Source: an uncultured beta proteobacterium
Lineage (GTDB): Bacteria > Pseudomonadota > Gammaproteobacteria > Burkholderiales > SG8-39
DNA: 47,109 nt
Assembly: GCA_903859155.1 (NCBI GenBank)
Contig: CAIOLO010000112.1
Coordinates: 1-47,109 of the forward strand
Reading direction: 5' to 3'
Of this stretch, positions 7,454 through 16,673 are shown in pieces. A program made the position numbers and the translations under genes. The notes beneath the pieces were generated by a model that was not told the origin of the DNA, ran no database searches, and saw only the letters and a program-made list of their open reading frames with translations. Position 1 is the stretch's first letter. Each line of letters opens with the position of its first letter.

Positions 7454-8785
7454 ATGCCGCGGATGGCGCTGATCGCCGTTTTCATTGCAGTGTTACTGCC
7501 CGCAGCCGCCAGCGCCGAAGATCTGCTGCGGGTGTACCGCGACGCACGCGGTTACGACGCCATGTACGCCGCGGCGCGCCACGCGCTCGAGGCAGGCCGC
7601 GAGAAGCTGCCGCAGGGTCGCGCGCTGTTGCTGCCGACGCTGAGTCTTTCGGCAAACACTCTCTACACGGACCTGGACTCCAACTCAAGGAACCCGGCGA
7701 GCGCGCCCAGTTTCGAGCGTGACTTCCGCTCGCATGGCTATTTGCTTTCGTTCGCGCAGCCGCTTTATCGCGAGCAGAACTCCCTGCAATACAGCCAGGC
7801 GGAGTTTCAGGTGCAGCAGGCCGAGGCAAGCTTTGGCCTGGTGGGGCAGGACCTGATGGTGCGCGTTGCACAGTCGTACTTCGACGCGCTGGCGGCGCAG
7901 GATTCGCTCGCCTTCATCCGCGCGCAAAAGGCGGCGATTGCCGAGCAACTCGCACAGGCGAGGCGCAACTTCGAGGTCGGCGCCGCCACCATTACCGATA
8001 CGCATGAGGCGAAGGCGCGCTTTGACCTCTCGGCCGCGCAGGAACTGGCGGCGCAGAGCGACCTTGTCAACAAGCGCCGCGCGCTTAAACAGATCACAGG
8101 CAAGGAATACACCAGCCTGAAACCCCTGCGCCCGCAGGTGCAGCTCGCCCCGCCCAATCCCGCGCGCATGGAGGATTGGGTTGATCTGGCCGAGAAGCGA
8201 AGCTACCCCGTGCTGATTCAGGAGGCGCAGATCGAGATTGCAAGCCTGGAGGTCAAACGCAACCGCGCCGCCAACTACCCGACGCTCGATCTTGTTGTCA
8301 CCCATGGCCAGACGAGCCTGACCGGATCCGCATTCTCCAGTGTCGCGGCCTTCCAGACATCCAGTACCGTCGGCCTGCAATTCGCCATGCCTATTTACGC
8401 CGGGGGTGCGCTGCGCTCCAGGGAGCGCGAAGCCGCGGCAAATCACGAGAAGTTGAAGCAGGACCTGGAGAACGCGCGCCGCTCGAGCGAGTTTTCGTCG
8501 GGACAATCGTACCTGGCCGTGATCAACGGCATCGCACAGATCGCGGCGCTGGAACAGGCGCTGATATCATCGCAAAGCGCGCTCGACTCGACCAGGGTGG
8601 GCTACAAGGTGGGCGTGCGCATCAACATTGACGTGCTGAACGCGCAGCAGCAACTGTTCTCCACCGAGCGCGACCTTGCCCTGGCGCGCTACAACACCAT
8701 CAACAGCCACCTCAGATTGAAGGCTGCTGCCGGCGCCCTGCGCGAGGATGACCTGGAAGAGGTCAACCGCGTGCTGGCGCAATGA
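7454..8785 (+). CDS. TolC-family outer membrane efflux protein
   Basis: 443 residues from the ATG at 7454, which has GGAG just upstream and yields a proper signal peptide (cleavage after ASA). Two repeated long-helix outer membrane factor domains are visible, each with an RVAQSYFDAL- or SYLAVINGI-type helix and a PLYREQ / PIYAGG strand-turn. It forms the outer membrane duct for the adaptor and ABC genes that follow 24 bp downstream. Confidence 0.9.
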   Translation: MPRMALIAVFIAVLLPAAASAEDLLRVYRDARGYDAMYAAARHALEAGREKLPQGRALLLPTLSLSANTLYTDLDSNSRNPASAPSFERDFRSHGYLLSFAQPLYREQNSLQYSQAEFQVQQAEASFGLVGQDLMVRVAQSYFDALAAQDSLAFIRAQKAAIAEQLAQARRNFEVGAATITDTHEAKARFDLSAAQELAAQSDLVNKRRALKQITGKEYTSLKPLRPQVQLAPPNPARMEDWVDLAEKRSYPVLIQEAQIEIASLEVKRNRAANYPTLDLVVTHGQTSLTGSAFSSVAAFQTSSTVGLQFAMPIYAGGALRSREREAAANHEKLKQDLENARRSSEFSSGQSYLAVINGIAQIAALEQALISSQSALDSTRVGYKVGVRINIDVLNAQQQLFSTERDLALARYNTINSHLRLKAAAGALREDDLEEVNRVLAQ

Positions 8786-8809
8786 CAACGAGATGCCAAG
8801 GACTGGAAA

Positions 8810-9964
8810 ATGACCCTATACAAGCGCTTGATCGCCACCGCTTTGCTTGCTGCGGTACTGGTCGCGGCGGGCAGCGCCGCATACTTTCGATTCTGGCGCG
8901 CCGTCCCGGTGGCGACGGCGGAGGCAGTCCAGGGCCGCGTCACACTGCGCGTGACCGGGCCGGGCACGATGCAGGCGCGCGTGCCGGTGACGTTGAGTTC
9001 GCGTATCACCGCTACAGTGGCCCGGATGAGCGCGGATGTCGGCGATGTCGTGAAGCGCGGCCAACTGCTTGCGCTGCTCGACGATCGTGACCTGGCGGCG
9101 CGCCGCGCGGTAACCGGCGGACAGCAGGAGATACTGGCGCGCAATCTGGCGGCTGCACAGGCGACGGTGGCAAAGGCGCAGGCGGAGCTGGATCTGGCGC
9201 AAAGCAGGTATCGTCGCGATGCCGATCTGCTGGCCTCTGGCTTTCTCTCACAGGCCTCGCTCGATGCGTCGATCGCAGCGCAGCACTCGGCCGTAGCTGG
9301 CCTTGACAACGCGCGCGCCGGCCTGGCCGCGCGCGAGGCGGAGAGGCGCTCCCTGGTTCACGAAGTCAGCTTTTCGGACACGGTATTGTCCTTCACACGC
9401 ATCACGGCGCCGAGCGATGGTGTGGTGATCCAGCGCCAGACCGAAATGGGAGCGACCGTGGTTCCCGGCAGCCCGATTTTCCGCCTGGCCGACCCGGCAA
9501 CGCTCTGGATAGCGATGCGAGTGGACGAATCGGTGGTCGGGCGTGTCACGGTTGGCCAGCCTGCGAGCATTCGCCTTCGCAGCGGTGAAATCCATGAAGG
9601 CAAAGTCGCGCGGATTGCCCGCCAGTCCGATGCCGCCACCCGTGAAATCGAGGTTGACGTGGGGTTCAATACACCGCCTGCGCGCTTTGCAATCGACCAG
9701 GAGGCGGAGGTCACGATCCTCGCGGGAGAGAGCAGCGGGATCGTCGTGCCCGTCGTAGCGCTGATCCGCGATCGCAGCGGACAGCAAGGCGTGCTCGTCG
9801 TCAGCGATGCGCGCACCGTTTTTCGGCCGGTCGAAACCGGTAGCGCCGATGAAAAGCAGGTGCTCATCAGCAAAGGCCTCAACGCTGGCGAGCGTTTGGT
9901 GAGTCCCGCGGCGAATTTCAAGGCCGGGATGCGCGTGTATCCGCTGGACGCTGTGCAGAACTGA
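8810..9964 (+). CDS. Periplasmic adaptor (HlyD/MacA-like) of an ABC efflux system
   Basis: 384 residues. One N-terminal membrane anchor (about 8-28) is followed by the lipoyl-type half VTGPGTMQARVPVTL, a coiled-coil hairpin (about 100-180), the second lipoyl half (ITAPSDGVVIQR) and beta-barrel domains. It would bridge the inner-membrane ABC permease and TolC. It lies between tolC and the permease in one tight operon. Confidence 0.88.
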   Translation: MTLYKRLIATALLAAVLVAAGSAAYFRFWRAVPVATAEAVQGRVTLRVTGPGTMQARVPVTLSSRITATVARMSADVGDVVKRGQLLALLDDRDLAARRAVTGGQQEILARNLAAAQATVAKAQAELDLAQSRYRRDADLLASGFLSQASLDASIAAQHSAVAGLDNARAGLAAREAERRSLVHEVSFSDTVLSFTRITAPSDGVVIQRQTEMGATVVPGSPIFRLADPATLWIAMRVDESVVGRVTVGQPASIRLRSGEIHEGKVARIARQSDAATREIEVDVGFNTPPARFAIDQEAEVTILAGESSGIVVPVVALIRDRSGQQGVLVVSDARTVFRPVETGSADEKQVLISKGLNAGERLVSPAANFKAGMRVYPLDAVQN

Positions 9965-9977
9965 CCCGAGATTCCCA

Positions 9978-11171
9978 ATGGACCTCGCTCTCAAGGACAT
10001 TCGCCGGCATCTGGGCAAATTCATTGCCACCATCGCCGGGGTTGCAATGCTGCTGTCAATCGTTCTGGTGATGAATGGCATCTACCAGGGCAACATCGCC
10101 GATGGCATCTGGCTCATCGAAAACACCGCCACCGACCTTTGGGTGGTCGAGCGCGGGCGCGGCGGACCCTTCAATGAATCTTCCCGGATGCCGCTCGACA
10201 GCTACAAGAGTATCGCGGCCACGCCAGGTGTGGCGCGGGCGAGCCCGCTTGTCCTCTATACCGCCCAGCGCGAAATCGGCGGAAGCAGCCAGCAATTCAC
10301 GGTTGTCGGCTACGACGTCTTCGGCGGGCTCGGTGGACCGGGTCGCGTCGTGCGCGGTCGCGTGATCGCGGCGCCGCACTACGAAATGATCGCAGACCAG
10401 AAGCTCGGTCTGGAGCCGGGTGGCGGCGTGACGCTTGGCACGCACGCCTATACGGTGGTCGGCGTCACGCAGGGCGCGGTCGATTCCGCCGGCAATCCGC
10501 TGGTTTATCTTTCGCTGCCGGACGCACAGGAGGTGCAGTTCCAGCAGGACAACCGCGCCCTCGTCGCTGCGCGCGCGGCCAACCTCAAACGGCTGGAGCG
10601 CGCCGGTTACTCGTCCGAGCAGGCGACCCGACTGCTGCCGTTTCTGGCATCAAACAGCGATACCGTCAATGCGGTGCTGGTGCGGCTAGCGCCGGGGGCG
10701 GACGGGGAGAGCGTTGCTCGGCACATGCGCGACTGGCTGTACTTCAATGTCTATTCAACGGATGAGGAGCGCAGGCTGATGCTCGAGGGGCGGCTGAGCA
10801 AGATGTCTGCGGTGCTGGGGCTGTTTCGCGTCCTGCTGGTGCTTGTGTCGATCGTCATCATTGCGTTAATCGTCTACGTGCTGACCATCGAGAAGATCAG
10901 GTCAATTGCCACGCTGAAACTGATTGGCGCTCCGAATTGGGTGATCGTCCGGCTCATCATGGAGCAGTCGCTCGCGCTGACGCTGGCGAGCTTCGCCGTG
11001 GCCTACGGCCTGCGCGAACTGATCGCGCCAGGATTCCCGCGCACGCTTGCCTTTCTTGCCGAGGAGACCGCGGCCACCTTCGCGGTGATGCTCGCAGGCG
11101 GTGTGCTCGCGAGTCTGATGGCGATCTGGCATGCCCTGCGCACGCCGCCACAGTTGGCGCTGGGAGGCTGA
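9978..11171 (+). CDS. ABC transporter permease, MacB/DevC (FtsX) type
   Basis: 397 residues: a first membrane helix near the N-terminus, a large periplasmic domain (about 45-265), then three helices at the C-terminus (about 275-300, 325-350, 365-390). This is the type VII ABC topology of MacB, LolC and DevC. The ATPase is encoded separately 1 bp downstream, unlike E. coli MacB but like DevBCA. Substrate cannot be told from sequence. Confidence 0.88.
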   Translation: MDLALKDIRRHLGKFIATIAGVAMLLSIVLVMNGIYQGNIADGIWLIENTATDLWVVERGRGGPFNESSRMPLDSYKSIAATPGVARASPLVLYTAQREIGGSSQQFTVVGYDVFGGLGGPGRVVRGRVIAAPHYEMIADQKLGLEPGGGVTLGTHAYTVVGVTQGAVDSAGNPLVYLSLPDAQEVQFQQDNRALVAARAANLKRLERAGYSSEQATRLLPFLASNSDTVNAVLVRLAPGADGESVARHMRDWLYFNVYSTDEERRLMLEGRLSKMSAVLGLFRVLLVLVSIVIIALIVYVLTIEKIRSIATLKLIGAPNWVIVRLIMEQSLALTLASFAVAYGLRELIAPGFPRTLAFLAEETAATFAVMLAGGVLASLMAIWHALRTPPQLALGG

Positions 11172-11172
11172 C

Positions 11173-11871
11173 ATGCCGGTCCTTGAAGTCGACAAGGTCT
11201 CGATGACTTTCGGTCAGGGCGAACTCGCCGTGCAGGCGCTCAAGCCGACGACCTTCAGCGTCGAGGGGGGCGAACTCGCGGCGCTGCTGGGTCCCAGCGG
11301 TTCGGGCAAAAGCACGCTGCTGCTGGCGATAAGCCTGATCCTGGAGCCGACCACCGGGCGCATTGCCATGGACGGCCGCGAGATATACAACGACGGCCCG
11401 TGTGGAATCGATGAGCGCGCTTACCGCCGGCAGAATATCGGTTTCATTTTCCAGCAGCACAATCTGATTCCGTTTCTCACTGCGCGAGAAAACGTCGCGC
11501 TGGTCATGCAGATCAACGGCGTCGGGCGGCGTGAGGCGGGGCGGCGCGCCAGGGAATTGCTCGGCTACCTGGAGATCGCCCATCGGGCGGACTCGCTGCC
11601 GGCCAACCTCTCGGGCGGCGAGCAGCAGCGCGTGGCGATCGGCCGCGCCCTTGCCAATGAGCCGCGCCTGGTGCTCGCCGATGAGCCCACCGCCGCGCTC
11701 GACACCGAGCGCGGCATGAAGGTGATGGCATTGTTGCGAAAGATCGCGCGCGAACGCCAGTCGGCGGTGATCACCGTGACGCATGACCACCGCATGATCG
11801 AGGGCTTCGATACCGTCTACCATCTGGACGATGGCAGGCTGACGAAGACGACGCATGCCGACACACACTGA
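11173..11871 (+). CDS. ABC transporter ATP-binding protein (MacB/LolD type)
   Basis: 232 residues from the ATG at 11173, with GGGAGG 5 nt upstream. Walker A GPSGSGKST, Q-loop FIFQQHNLIPF, signature LSGGEQQRVAIGRAL, Walker B LVLADEPT and switch His in VTHDHRM are all intact. It pairs with the preceding permease to power the tripartite exporter. Confidence 0.95.
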   Translation: MPVLEVDKVSMTFGQGELAVQALKPTTFSVEGGELAALLGPSGSGKSTLLLAISLILEPTTGRIAMDGREIYNDGPCGIDERAYRRQNIGFIFQQHNLIPFLTARENVALVMQINGVGRREAGRRARELLGYLEIAHRADSLPANLSGGEQQRVAIGRALANEPRLVLADEPTAALDTERGMKVMALLRKIARERQSAVITVTHDHRMIEGFDTVYHLDDGRLTKTTHADTH

Positions 11872-11925
11872 TGCCGTCGGCGAGGTTATCCTTCGCCTTA
11901 CGCAGGCAGGATCCGGGCGACAAAT

Positions 11926-12405
11926 ATGAAAGCGGAAGGCAACGAATTTGCCGCGCGTGGCGGCTGGTGGGTGCTTGCCCAGGCGCCGGTCATGCTGGGC
12001 ACCTTCGCCGTGCCACTGGTCTGGGGCGCTGCGTCTATCAATAGCGCGAACGCCATCCAGTTCGCCGGTGCAGCGCTCGTCGCACTCGGCATCCTGCTCG
12101 GGGTCGCGGGGCTCCTCGCGCTCGGTAGCGCGCTCACTCCGTTTCCCCGGCCGCTCGCCAGTGCGCACCTGCGGCGATCGGGCATCTATGGGTGGGTTCG
12201 CCACCCGATCTACAGCGGTCTGATTGTTGCGAGCTTCGGCTGGTCCGCGTGCTGGCTGAGCCTGCCGGGACTGTTATCTGGTGCAGTGGTCTTGCTTTTC
12301 TTCGATCGCAAGAGTGCCTTTGAGGAGAGCCTGCTGCGCAGCCGCTTTCCCGAATATCGCGACTATGCGCTGCGCGTGCGCAAGCTGTTGCCGTGGATCT
12401 ATTGA
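11926..12405 (+). CDS. Isoprenylcysteine carboxyl methyltransferase-like membrane protein
   Basis: 159 residues with four or five membrane helices and the C-terminal signature RRSGIYGWVRHPIYSG...EESLLRSRFPEYRDY, which forms the S-adenosylmethionine pocket in ICMT/PEMT-type methyltransferases. The bacterial substrate is not known. It follows the ABC operon by 54 bp on the same strand. Confidence 0.8.
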   Translation: MKAEGNEFAARGGWWVLAQAPVMLGTFAVPLVWGAASINSANAIQFAGAALVALGILLGVAGLLALGSALTPFPRPLASAHLRRSGIYGWVRHPIYSGLIVASFGWSACWLSLPGLLSGAVVLLFFDRKSAFEESLLRSRFPEYRDYALRVRKLLPWIY

Positions 12406-12558
12406 TTGCTTCCCGACGCAGCGGAGTTGTCCCGGCAGCCGGGGATGGCGGACGATTCGATAGCAAACCCAGGGTCTATCGCAGATTTCTCTTATATCGG
12501 GAAAGCGCTCGAAGAGCCGCATCAGGCCTTGATTTTCAAAGAATCGCCTGAGACCAGA

Positions 12559-13755
12559 TCAAGCTCCCGCGGTTCGCGCCGGGCGTTGTGTCAACCACAG
12601 CCACGCGATTGCCACCAGCACGATGCCGATCAGCGGTAACGCCGCCAGGTTCACTTTCTCCCAGCCGGCGTTGGTGACAATCAGCCCGGAGGTGAAAGAG
12701 GACAGGGCCATCATGCAAAAGATGGCGAATTCGTTGGCGCCCTGCGCCCGCGCGCGTTCCTCGGGCCGGTAGGTTTCGAGCAGCAGGCTGGTGCCGCCGA
12801 TATAGAGGAAATTCCATCCCACTCCGAGCAGTACCAGCGCCCACCAGAAATTAGCCACCGTGATGCCCGAAAGGGCGACCGAGATCGCACCGATGTTCAG
12901 CAGCGCGCCAGCGAACAGCACCGTCACCACGCCAAGGCGCTTAACCAGCATGCCGGTCACGAAAGAGGGCGCAAACATCGCCACCACGTGGGAGGAAATC
13001 ACGAAAGCCGCGTCACCGTACGGGTGGCCGCAGACGCCCATGGCGATCGGCGAAGAAACCATGAGAAAGTTCATTACGCCATAGCCGATGGCGCCGGAGG
13101 TCACGGCAACGATAAATTTGGGTTGGCGTGCGATTTCCTTCAATGGTCGTCCGGTGGCTGCCTGCTCGGCGGCTGTTGGGTTGGGGATGCGGGTCCGGCT
13201 GAGCAGGGCGATGATGATCAAGGCGAAAACTATCAGCACGAGGTAAGCGCCGACGAATTTGGTGCCGAACAGGTCCACCGTGATGCGACTGGTGGTCGGG
13301 CCAAGTACGCCGCCGATCAACCCGCCGGCGAGTACCAGCGACACGGCTGTGGCGCGGAAATCCGGGGGTGATACGTCCGCGGCGGCGAACCGATAGTACT
13401 GGCCGAAGGCGTTGCTTGCGCCGTAGACCAGCATCCCGGCGCACAGCAACCAGAAGCTATGCATCCACAACGCCGCGGCACATACCATCGCACCGAGAAT
13501 GCCGATGGCCGCTCCTTGCATGAGCCCGATGCGGCGCCCCACCCGTTTCATGTGGAGCGAGGCAGGTATGGTGGTGAGCGCCGACCCGATAATCCAGCAA
13601 GTAACCGGGAGTGTTGCCAGCGCCGTCATCGGTGCGAGTGCGAGGCCCGAGAGGCCGTTGATCGCGATCAGCGTCGAATTGATGGTGAACAGCATCGCCT
13701 GGCAGGCGACGAGCAGGCTGAGATTCAGGCGAACGTTGCTGACGGGGCTGTTCAT
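12559..13755 (-). CDS. Major facilitator superfamily transporter
   Basis: 398 residues from the ATG at 13755; longer forms add a non-membrane leader. About 12 membrane helices with an MFS loop motif HMKRVGRRIG between helices 2 and 3, and a second-half equivalent VKRLGVV. The pattern fits drug/metabolite MFS exporters. Substrate unknown. The intervening 12406-12558 contains no gene I can support. Confidence 0.83.
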   Translation of the reverse strand: MNSPVSNVRLNLSLLVACQAMLFTINSTLIAINGLSGLALAPMTALATLPVTCWIIGSALTTIPASLHMKRVGRRIGLMQGAAIGILGAMVCAAALWMHSFWLLCAGMLVYGASNAFGQYYRFAAADVSPPDFRATAVSLVLAGGLIGGVLGPTTSRITVDLFGTKFVGAYLVLIVFALIIIALLSRTRIPNPTAAEQAATGRPLKEIARQPKFIVAVTSGAIGYGVMNFLMVSSPIAMGVCGHPYGDAAFVISSHVVAMFAPSFVTGMLVKRLGVVTVLFAGALLNIGAISVALSGITVANFWWALVLLGVGWNFLYIGGTSLLLETYRPEERARAQGANEFAIFCMMALSSFTSGLIVTNAGWEKVNLAALPLIGIVLVAIAWLWLTQRPARTAGA

Positions 13756-13866
13756 AAATGGGCTACCGAGGAAAAAACATTCTACCTGCCGAGGCATTGC
13801 GCATACTGCTCCATGCGCCAAAAGTCGCCGTGAAACGCGCGTCGCTGCCCGATTGTCGCCGATATC

Positions 13867-15297
13867 TCATTGCCTTGGCAGCGTCAGCACAGCCTCAAGA
13901 CCGCCTTTATTCATATTGCGCAAGCTCAGCGTGCCCCCATGCAGCTGGGCGATGTTTCTCGCGATGCTCAAGCCCAATCCGGTGCCGCCGGTATCCCGGC
14001 CACGCGAGCCTTCGATGCGATAAAAGGGCTCGAACACGCGCTCAAGTTCTGCTTCGGGAATGCCGGAGCCCTGGTCTTGTATGCGGATCACCAGATGTTG
14101 TTTGTCGTCCTCGACCAGAATCGTCGTGGATTTCCCGTATTTGAGAGCATTGTCGATCAGGTTGCCGAGGCAGCGCTTCAGTGCCTGTGGCCGGCCGACG
14201 TAAGTGCTGGTGGTGCTGCCCTTGACGGCAACCTGACTGCCAATATCTTCCGCGTCGGCCTGCAGGCTTTCGAGCAAAGCCATCACGTCGAGCGGCTGCG
14301 CTATTTCCGCGCTTTCCAATCCCCGCATGAAATCGAGCGTGGCGTGGACCAGCGACTCCATCTCCTGGAGGTCCTGCGCGATTTTGCTTTTCAGATCTCC
14401 GTCCTCGAGCATTTCGGCGCGCAGCCGCAGGCGCGTTATCGGGGTCTTCAGATCGTGCGACATCGCCGCCAGCATTGCGGTGCGCTCGCGCAGGTGGCGG
14501 ACCAAGCGGGACTGCATGGTGTTGAATGCGCGTGCCGCGCGCGCCACCTCCAGCGGGCCAGACTCCGACAGCGGCGCCCGATCTATGTTCCGGCCCAACT
14601 CATCGGCGGCATCAGCCAGCGCATTAAGCGGGCGTGTCGCCCAACGCACCGCGACCAGCGAAACTACGATGACCGCGGCGAGCAGCACTACAAGGCTCGC
14701 CAGCAGCCGGTAGGGCCAGCCGGCGCTCTGCTCCGATTGCCGCGAATCGAAGTTGACCAACGCTCCGTCGCTCAGACGCACCTGGGCGACGAAAGACAGG
14801 CCGGGCTGCGCGCGGGGACGCATTCCGGCACCCGGTACCATCCCCGGGGAATGCAAGCCCATACCCATACCCATACCCATACCTCTGGGGCCGCCCTTGT
14901 TCCCCGCGTAGAGTGGCAGGGCCGGTCCTGCGGTCACGGCCACGGCAACCGAACGTTCGTCTCCGAGAAAGCGACGCAGCATGGCGCCAAAAAGCGCCGC
15001 CCGGGTGGCTTGCTCCGCTGCCGAATCCTGCGCAACCAACGGCTTTGCATCGAGCTCGATTGCCAGCGGCGGCGCGCTGAACACCCGCACGATGCGGAGT
15101 CGCTCAGCCGGCTCGAGCGTATCGAGCAGCGTCACAATGTCGGCGATGCGCTGCGCCGCCTGCATGCCGCTGGACTGCGAAAGCTCTTCGCCGCGTTCGT
15201 ACATGTGTATCGCAAAGCTCATCAGCTGCGCGGTCAGCAGGCCACCGAGCAGCACCAGCACCAGGCGGCTGAACAGCGAGCGCGGCAAAAGGCGCAT
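13867..15297 (-). CDS. Sensor histidine kinase with Met-rich periplasmic loop
   Basis: 476 residues: helix 1 (about 9-28), a long periplasmic domain, helix 2 (about 200-220), HAMP, H-box MSHDLKTPITRLRLRAEML, N-box GNLIDNALKYG, G1 DQGSGIPEAEL and G2 TGLGLSIARNI. The periplasmic loop holds RGMGMGMGMGLHSPGM and further Met residues, a composition seen in Cu(I)/Ag(I)-binding segments, so metal sensing is a reasonable but unproven idea. Its ATG overlaps the regulator stop (TAATG). Confidence 0.92.
   Translation of the reverse strand: MRLLPRSLFSRLVLVLLGGLLTAQLMSFAIHMYERGEELSQSSGMQAAQRIADIVTLLDTLEPAERLRIVRVFSAPPLAIELDAKPLVAQDSAAEQATRAALFGAMLRRFLGDERSVAVAVTAGPALPLYAGNKGGPRGMGMGMGMGLHSPGMVPGAGMRPRAQPGLSFVAQVRLSDGALVNFDSRQSEQSAGWPYRLLASLVVLLAAVIVVSLVAVRWATRPLNALADAADELGRNIDRAPLSESGPLEVARAARAFNTMQSRLVRHLRERTAMLAAMSHDLKTPITRLRLRAEMLEDGDLKSKIAQDLQEMESLVHATLDFMRGLESAEIAQPLDVMALLESLQADAEDIGSQVAVKGSTTSTYVGRPQALKRCLGNLIDNALKYGKSTTILVEDDKQHLVIRIQDQGSGIPEAELERVFEPFYRIEGSRGRDTGGTGLGLSIARNIAQLHGGTLSLRNMNKGGLEAVLTLPRQ
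14858..14881. repeat. Hexanucleotide repeat CCCATA x4 inside the sensor kinase gene
   Basis: Four perfect tandem copies of CCCATA. On the coding strand they encode the Gly-Met repeat of the kinase sensor loop. Slippage would change the number of Gly-Met units without shifting the frame. Confidence 0.9.
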
Positions 15298-16019
15298 TAA
15301 CCCTCCGCCTCGACCGGCACCGCCAGAACGTAACCCGCACCGCGGATCGTCTTGATGATGGCGGGTTCGCGCGCATCCTCGCGCAACCGCTGGCGCAGGC
15401 GGCTTATCTGGACGTCGATTGCGCGGTCGTACGGTCCCGCATCGCGCGAGATCATGAGATCAATGAGCTGGTCCCGCGTCAGCACCCGGTTGGGGTGGGC
15501 AAGGAAAATCCGCAGAAGCTTGAATTCGGTGCCGCTAAGCGGCACCACCACACCATCGGGCGAGGTGAGATTGCGTGTCGCGGCATCGAGCGTCCAGCCG
15601 GCAAAGCGGAAAGACTTGACCGCTTCGGGTTCGAGATTTTCCGGCAATGAGCGCGAGCGTCGCAGCACGCTCTTGATTCGCGCGAGCAGTTCGCGCGGGT
15701 TGAACGGCTTGGCCAGATAGTCGTCGGCGCCCATCTCCAGCCCGATAATGCGGTCGGTCTCCTCGCCGAGCGCGGTGAGCATGATGATCGGCAGGTTGGA
15801 ACGCGTGCGCAGGTCCCGGCACAATTGCAGGCCGTCTTCGCCCGGCAGCATCACATCCAGCACGATGAGATCCGGGTGGCCGGGCTCCAGAGCGGCGCGC
15901 AAGGATTTGCCGTCCGCAACGGCGGTCACACGGTAACCCTGCTTTTGCAGATATTCCTGCAAAAGATTGCGAATCTCCTTGTCATCATCAACGATCAGTA
16001 CATGGTCCGGTGTGTTCAT
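15297..16019 (-). CDS. OmpR-family response regulator
   Basis: 240 residues from the ATG at 16019, beginning MNTPDHVLIVDDD. The receiver has its phosphoacceptor Asp in IVLDVMLPGEDG and Lys in LAKPFNPREL; the winged-helix domain contains DQLIDLMISRDAGPYDRAIDVQ-type recognition sequence. Very similar in layout to the regulator at 6105-6821. Divergent from the Met-rich secreted protein at 16203, with candidate binding repeats in between. Confidence 0.94.
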   Translation of the reverse strand: MNTPDHVLIVDDDKEIRNLLQEYLQKQGYRVTAVADGKSLRAALEPGHPDLIVLDVMLPGEDGLQLCRDLRTRSNLPIIMLTALGEETDRIIGLEMGADDYLAKPFNPRELLARIKSVLRRSRSLPENLEPEAVKSFRFAGWTLDAATRNLTSPDGVVVPLSGTEFKLLRIFLAHPNRVLTRDQLIDLMISRDAGPYDRAIDVQISRLRQRLREDAREPAIIKTIRGAGYVLAVPVEAEG

Positions 16020-16061
16020 GTCGCCATCTTGCGTCAAACCATTCTTTTCGGGATGGGGAAA

Positions 16062-16106
16062 TGTATCGCAGTGTATCAAGCACGAGGACTGCAAGTCAGC
16101 GATACA
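16062..16106. promoter_or_regulatory. TGTATC repeats, likely response-regulator binding site
   Basis: TGTATC occurs at 16062 and 16072, exactly 10 bp apart, and its reverse complement GATACA at 16101. The sites lie between the divergent regulator and the 16203 gene. The spacing fits an OmpR-family regulator controlling one or both genes. Confidence 0.5.
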
Positions 16107-16202
16107 AAACTCGCACCTTACGACATTAGAGGCTTACAACTGCCTGATTAAATGGATTCCGTAGCAAATTGATTTCTACACAACTCTGAAAAGGATCTGA
16201 TC

Positions 16203-16613
16203 ATGAAAAACTCCTACAAAATGGCTGCCGGCGTTGTCGCCGCGCTTAGCCTGGGTCTTGCGGCAGTGGCTTTTGCGCATCCCGGACCCATGGGCGGTGG
16301 AATGGGATACGGCATGATGGGTGGCGGCATGGGGCCCGGCATGAGGGGCGGCATGGGAGCGGGCATGATGATGCACGGTGGGTCCGCCGGAGCGGCGCTC
16401 GGCCAGCAACTGATGACCCCGGAGGAGCACACCGCTTTGCGGGAAAAAATGCGCAGCGCGAAAACACCGGAGGAGCGCCAGAAACTCGCGCAAGCGAACC
16501 ACGCAGAAATGGAAAAGCGCGCCAAGGAAAAGGGAGTTACGCTGCCCCAGGGCTACGGGCCGCAGCGCGGTCATGGCCGGCACTTCACGCCGCCTGGCGC
16601 CGGCAACCGCTGA
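16203..16613 (+). CDS. Met/Gly/His-rich secreted protein
   Basis: 136 residues: a signal peptide (cleavage likely after VAFA), then HPGPMGGGMGYGMMGGG and further Met-Gly runs with a His (about residues 22-60), then a helical part with MTPEEHTALREKM, and a basic tail. Met-rich periplasmic segments often bind Cu(I) or Ag(I); here this is inference. It shares the PEEH pattern with the 7012 product. A GAAAAGGA ribosome-binding site lies upstream. Confidence 0.75.
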   Translation: MKNSYKMAAGVVAALSLGLAAVAFAHPGPMGGGMGYGMMGGGMGPGMRGGMGAGMMMHGGSAGAALGQQLMTPEEHTALREKMRSAKTPEERQKLAQANHAEMEKRAKEKGVTLPQGYGPQRGHGRHFTPPGAGNR

Positions 16614-16631
16614 TCCGGTGCTTCGATGGCC

Positions 16632-16651
16632 GGGGCGGGGAAACCCGCCCC
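16632..16651. terminator. Strong GC hairpin between convergent genes
   Basis: GGGGCGGG (16632-16639), loop GAAA, CCCGCCCC (16644-16651): a perfect 8-bp stem between the Met-rich protein gene and the convergent MFS gene. There is little T-tract, but position and stability suggest bidirectional termination. Confidence 0.65.
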
Positions 16652-16673
16652 GCAGCATTTATCGCGTCGGCAT

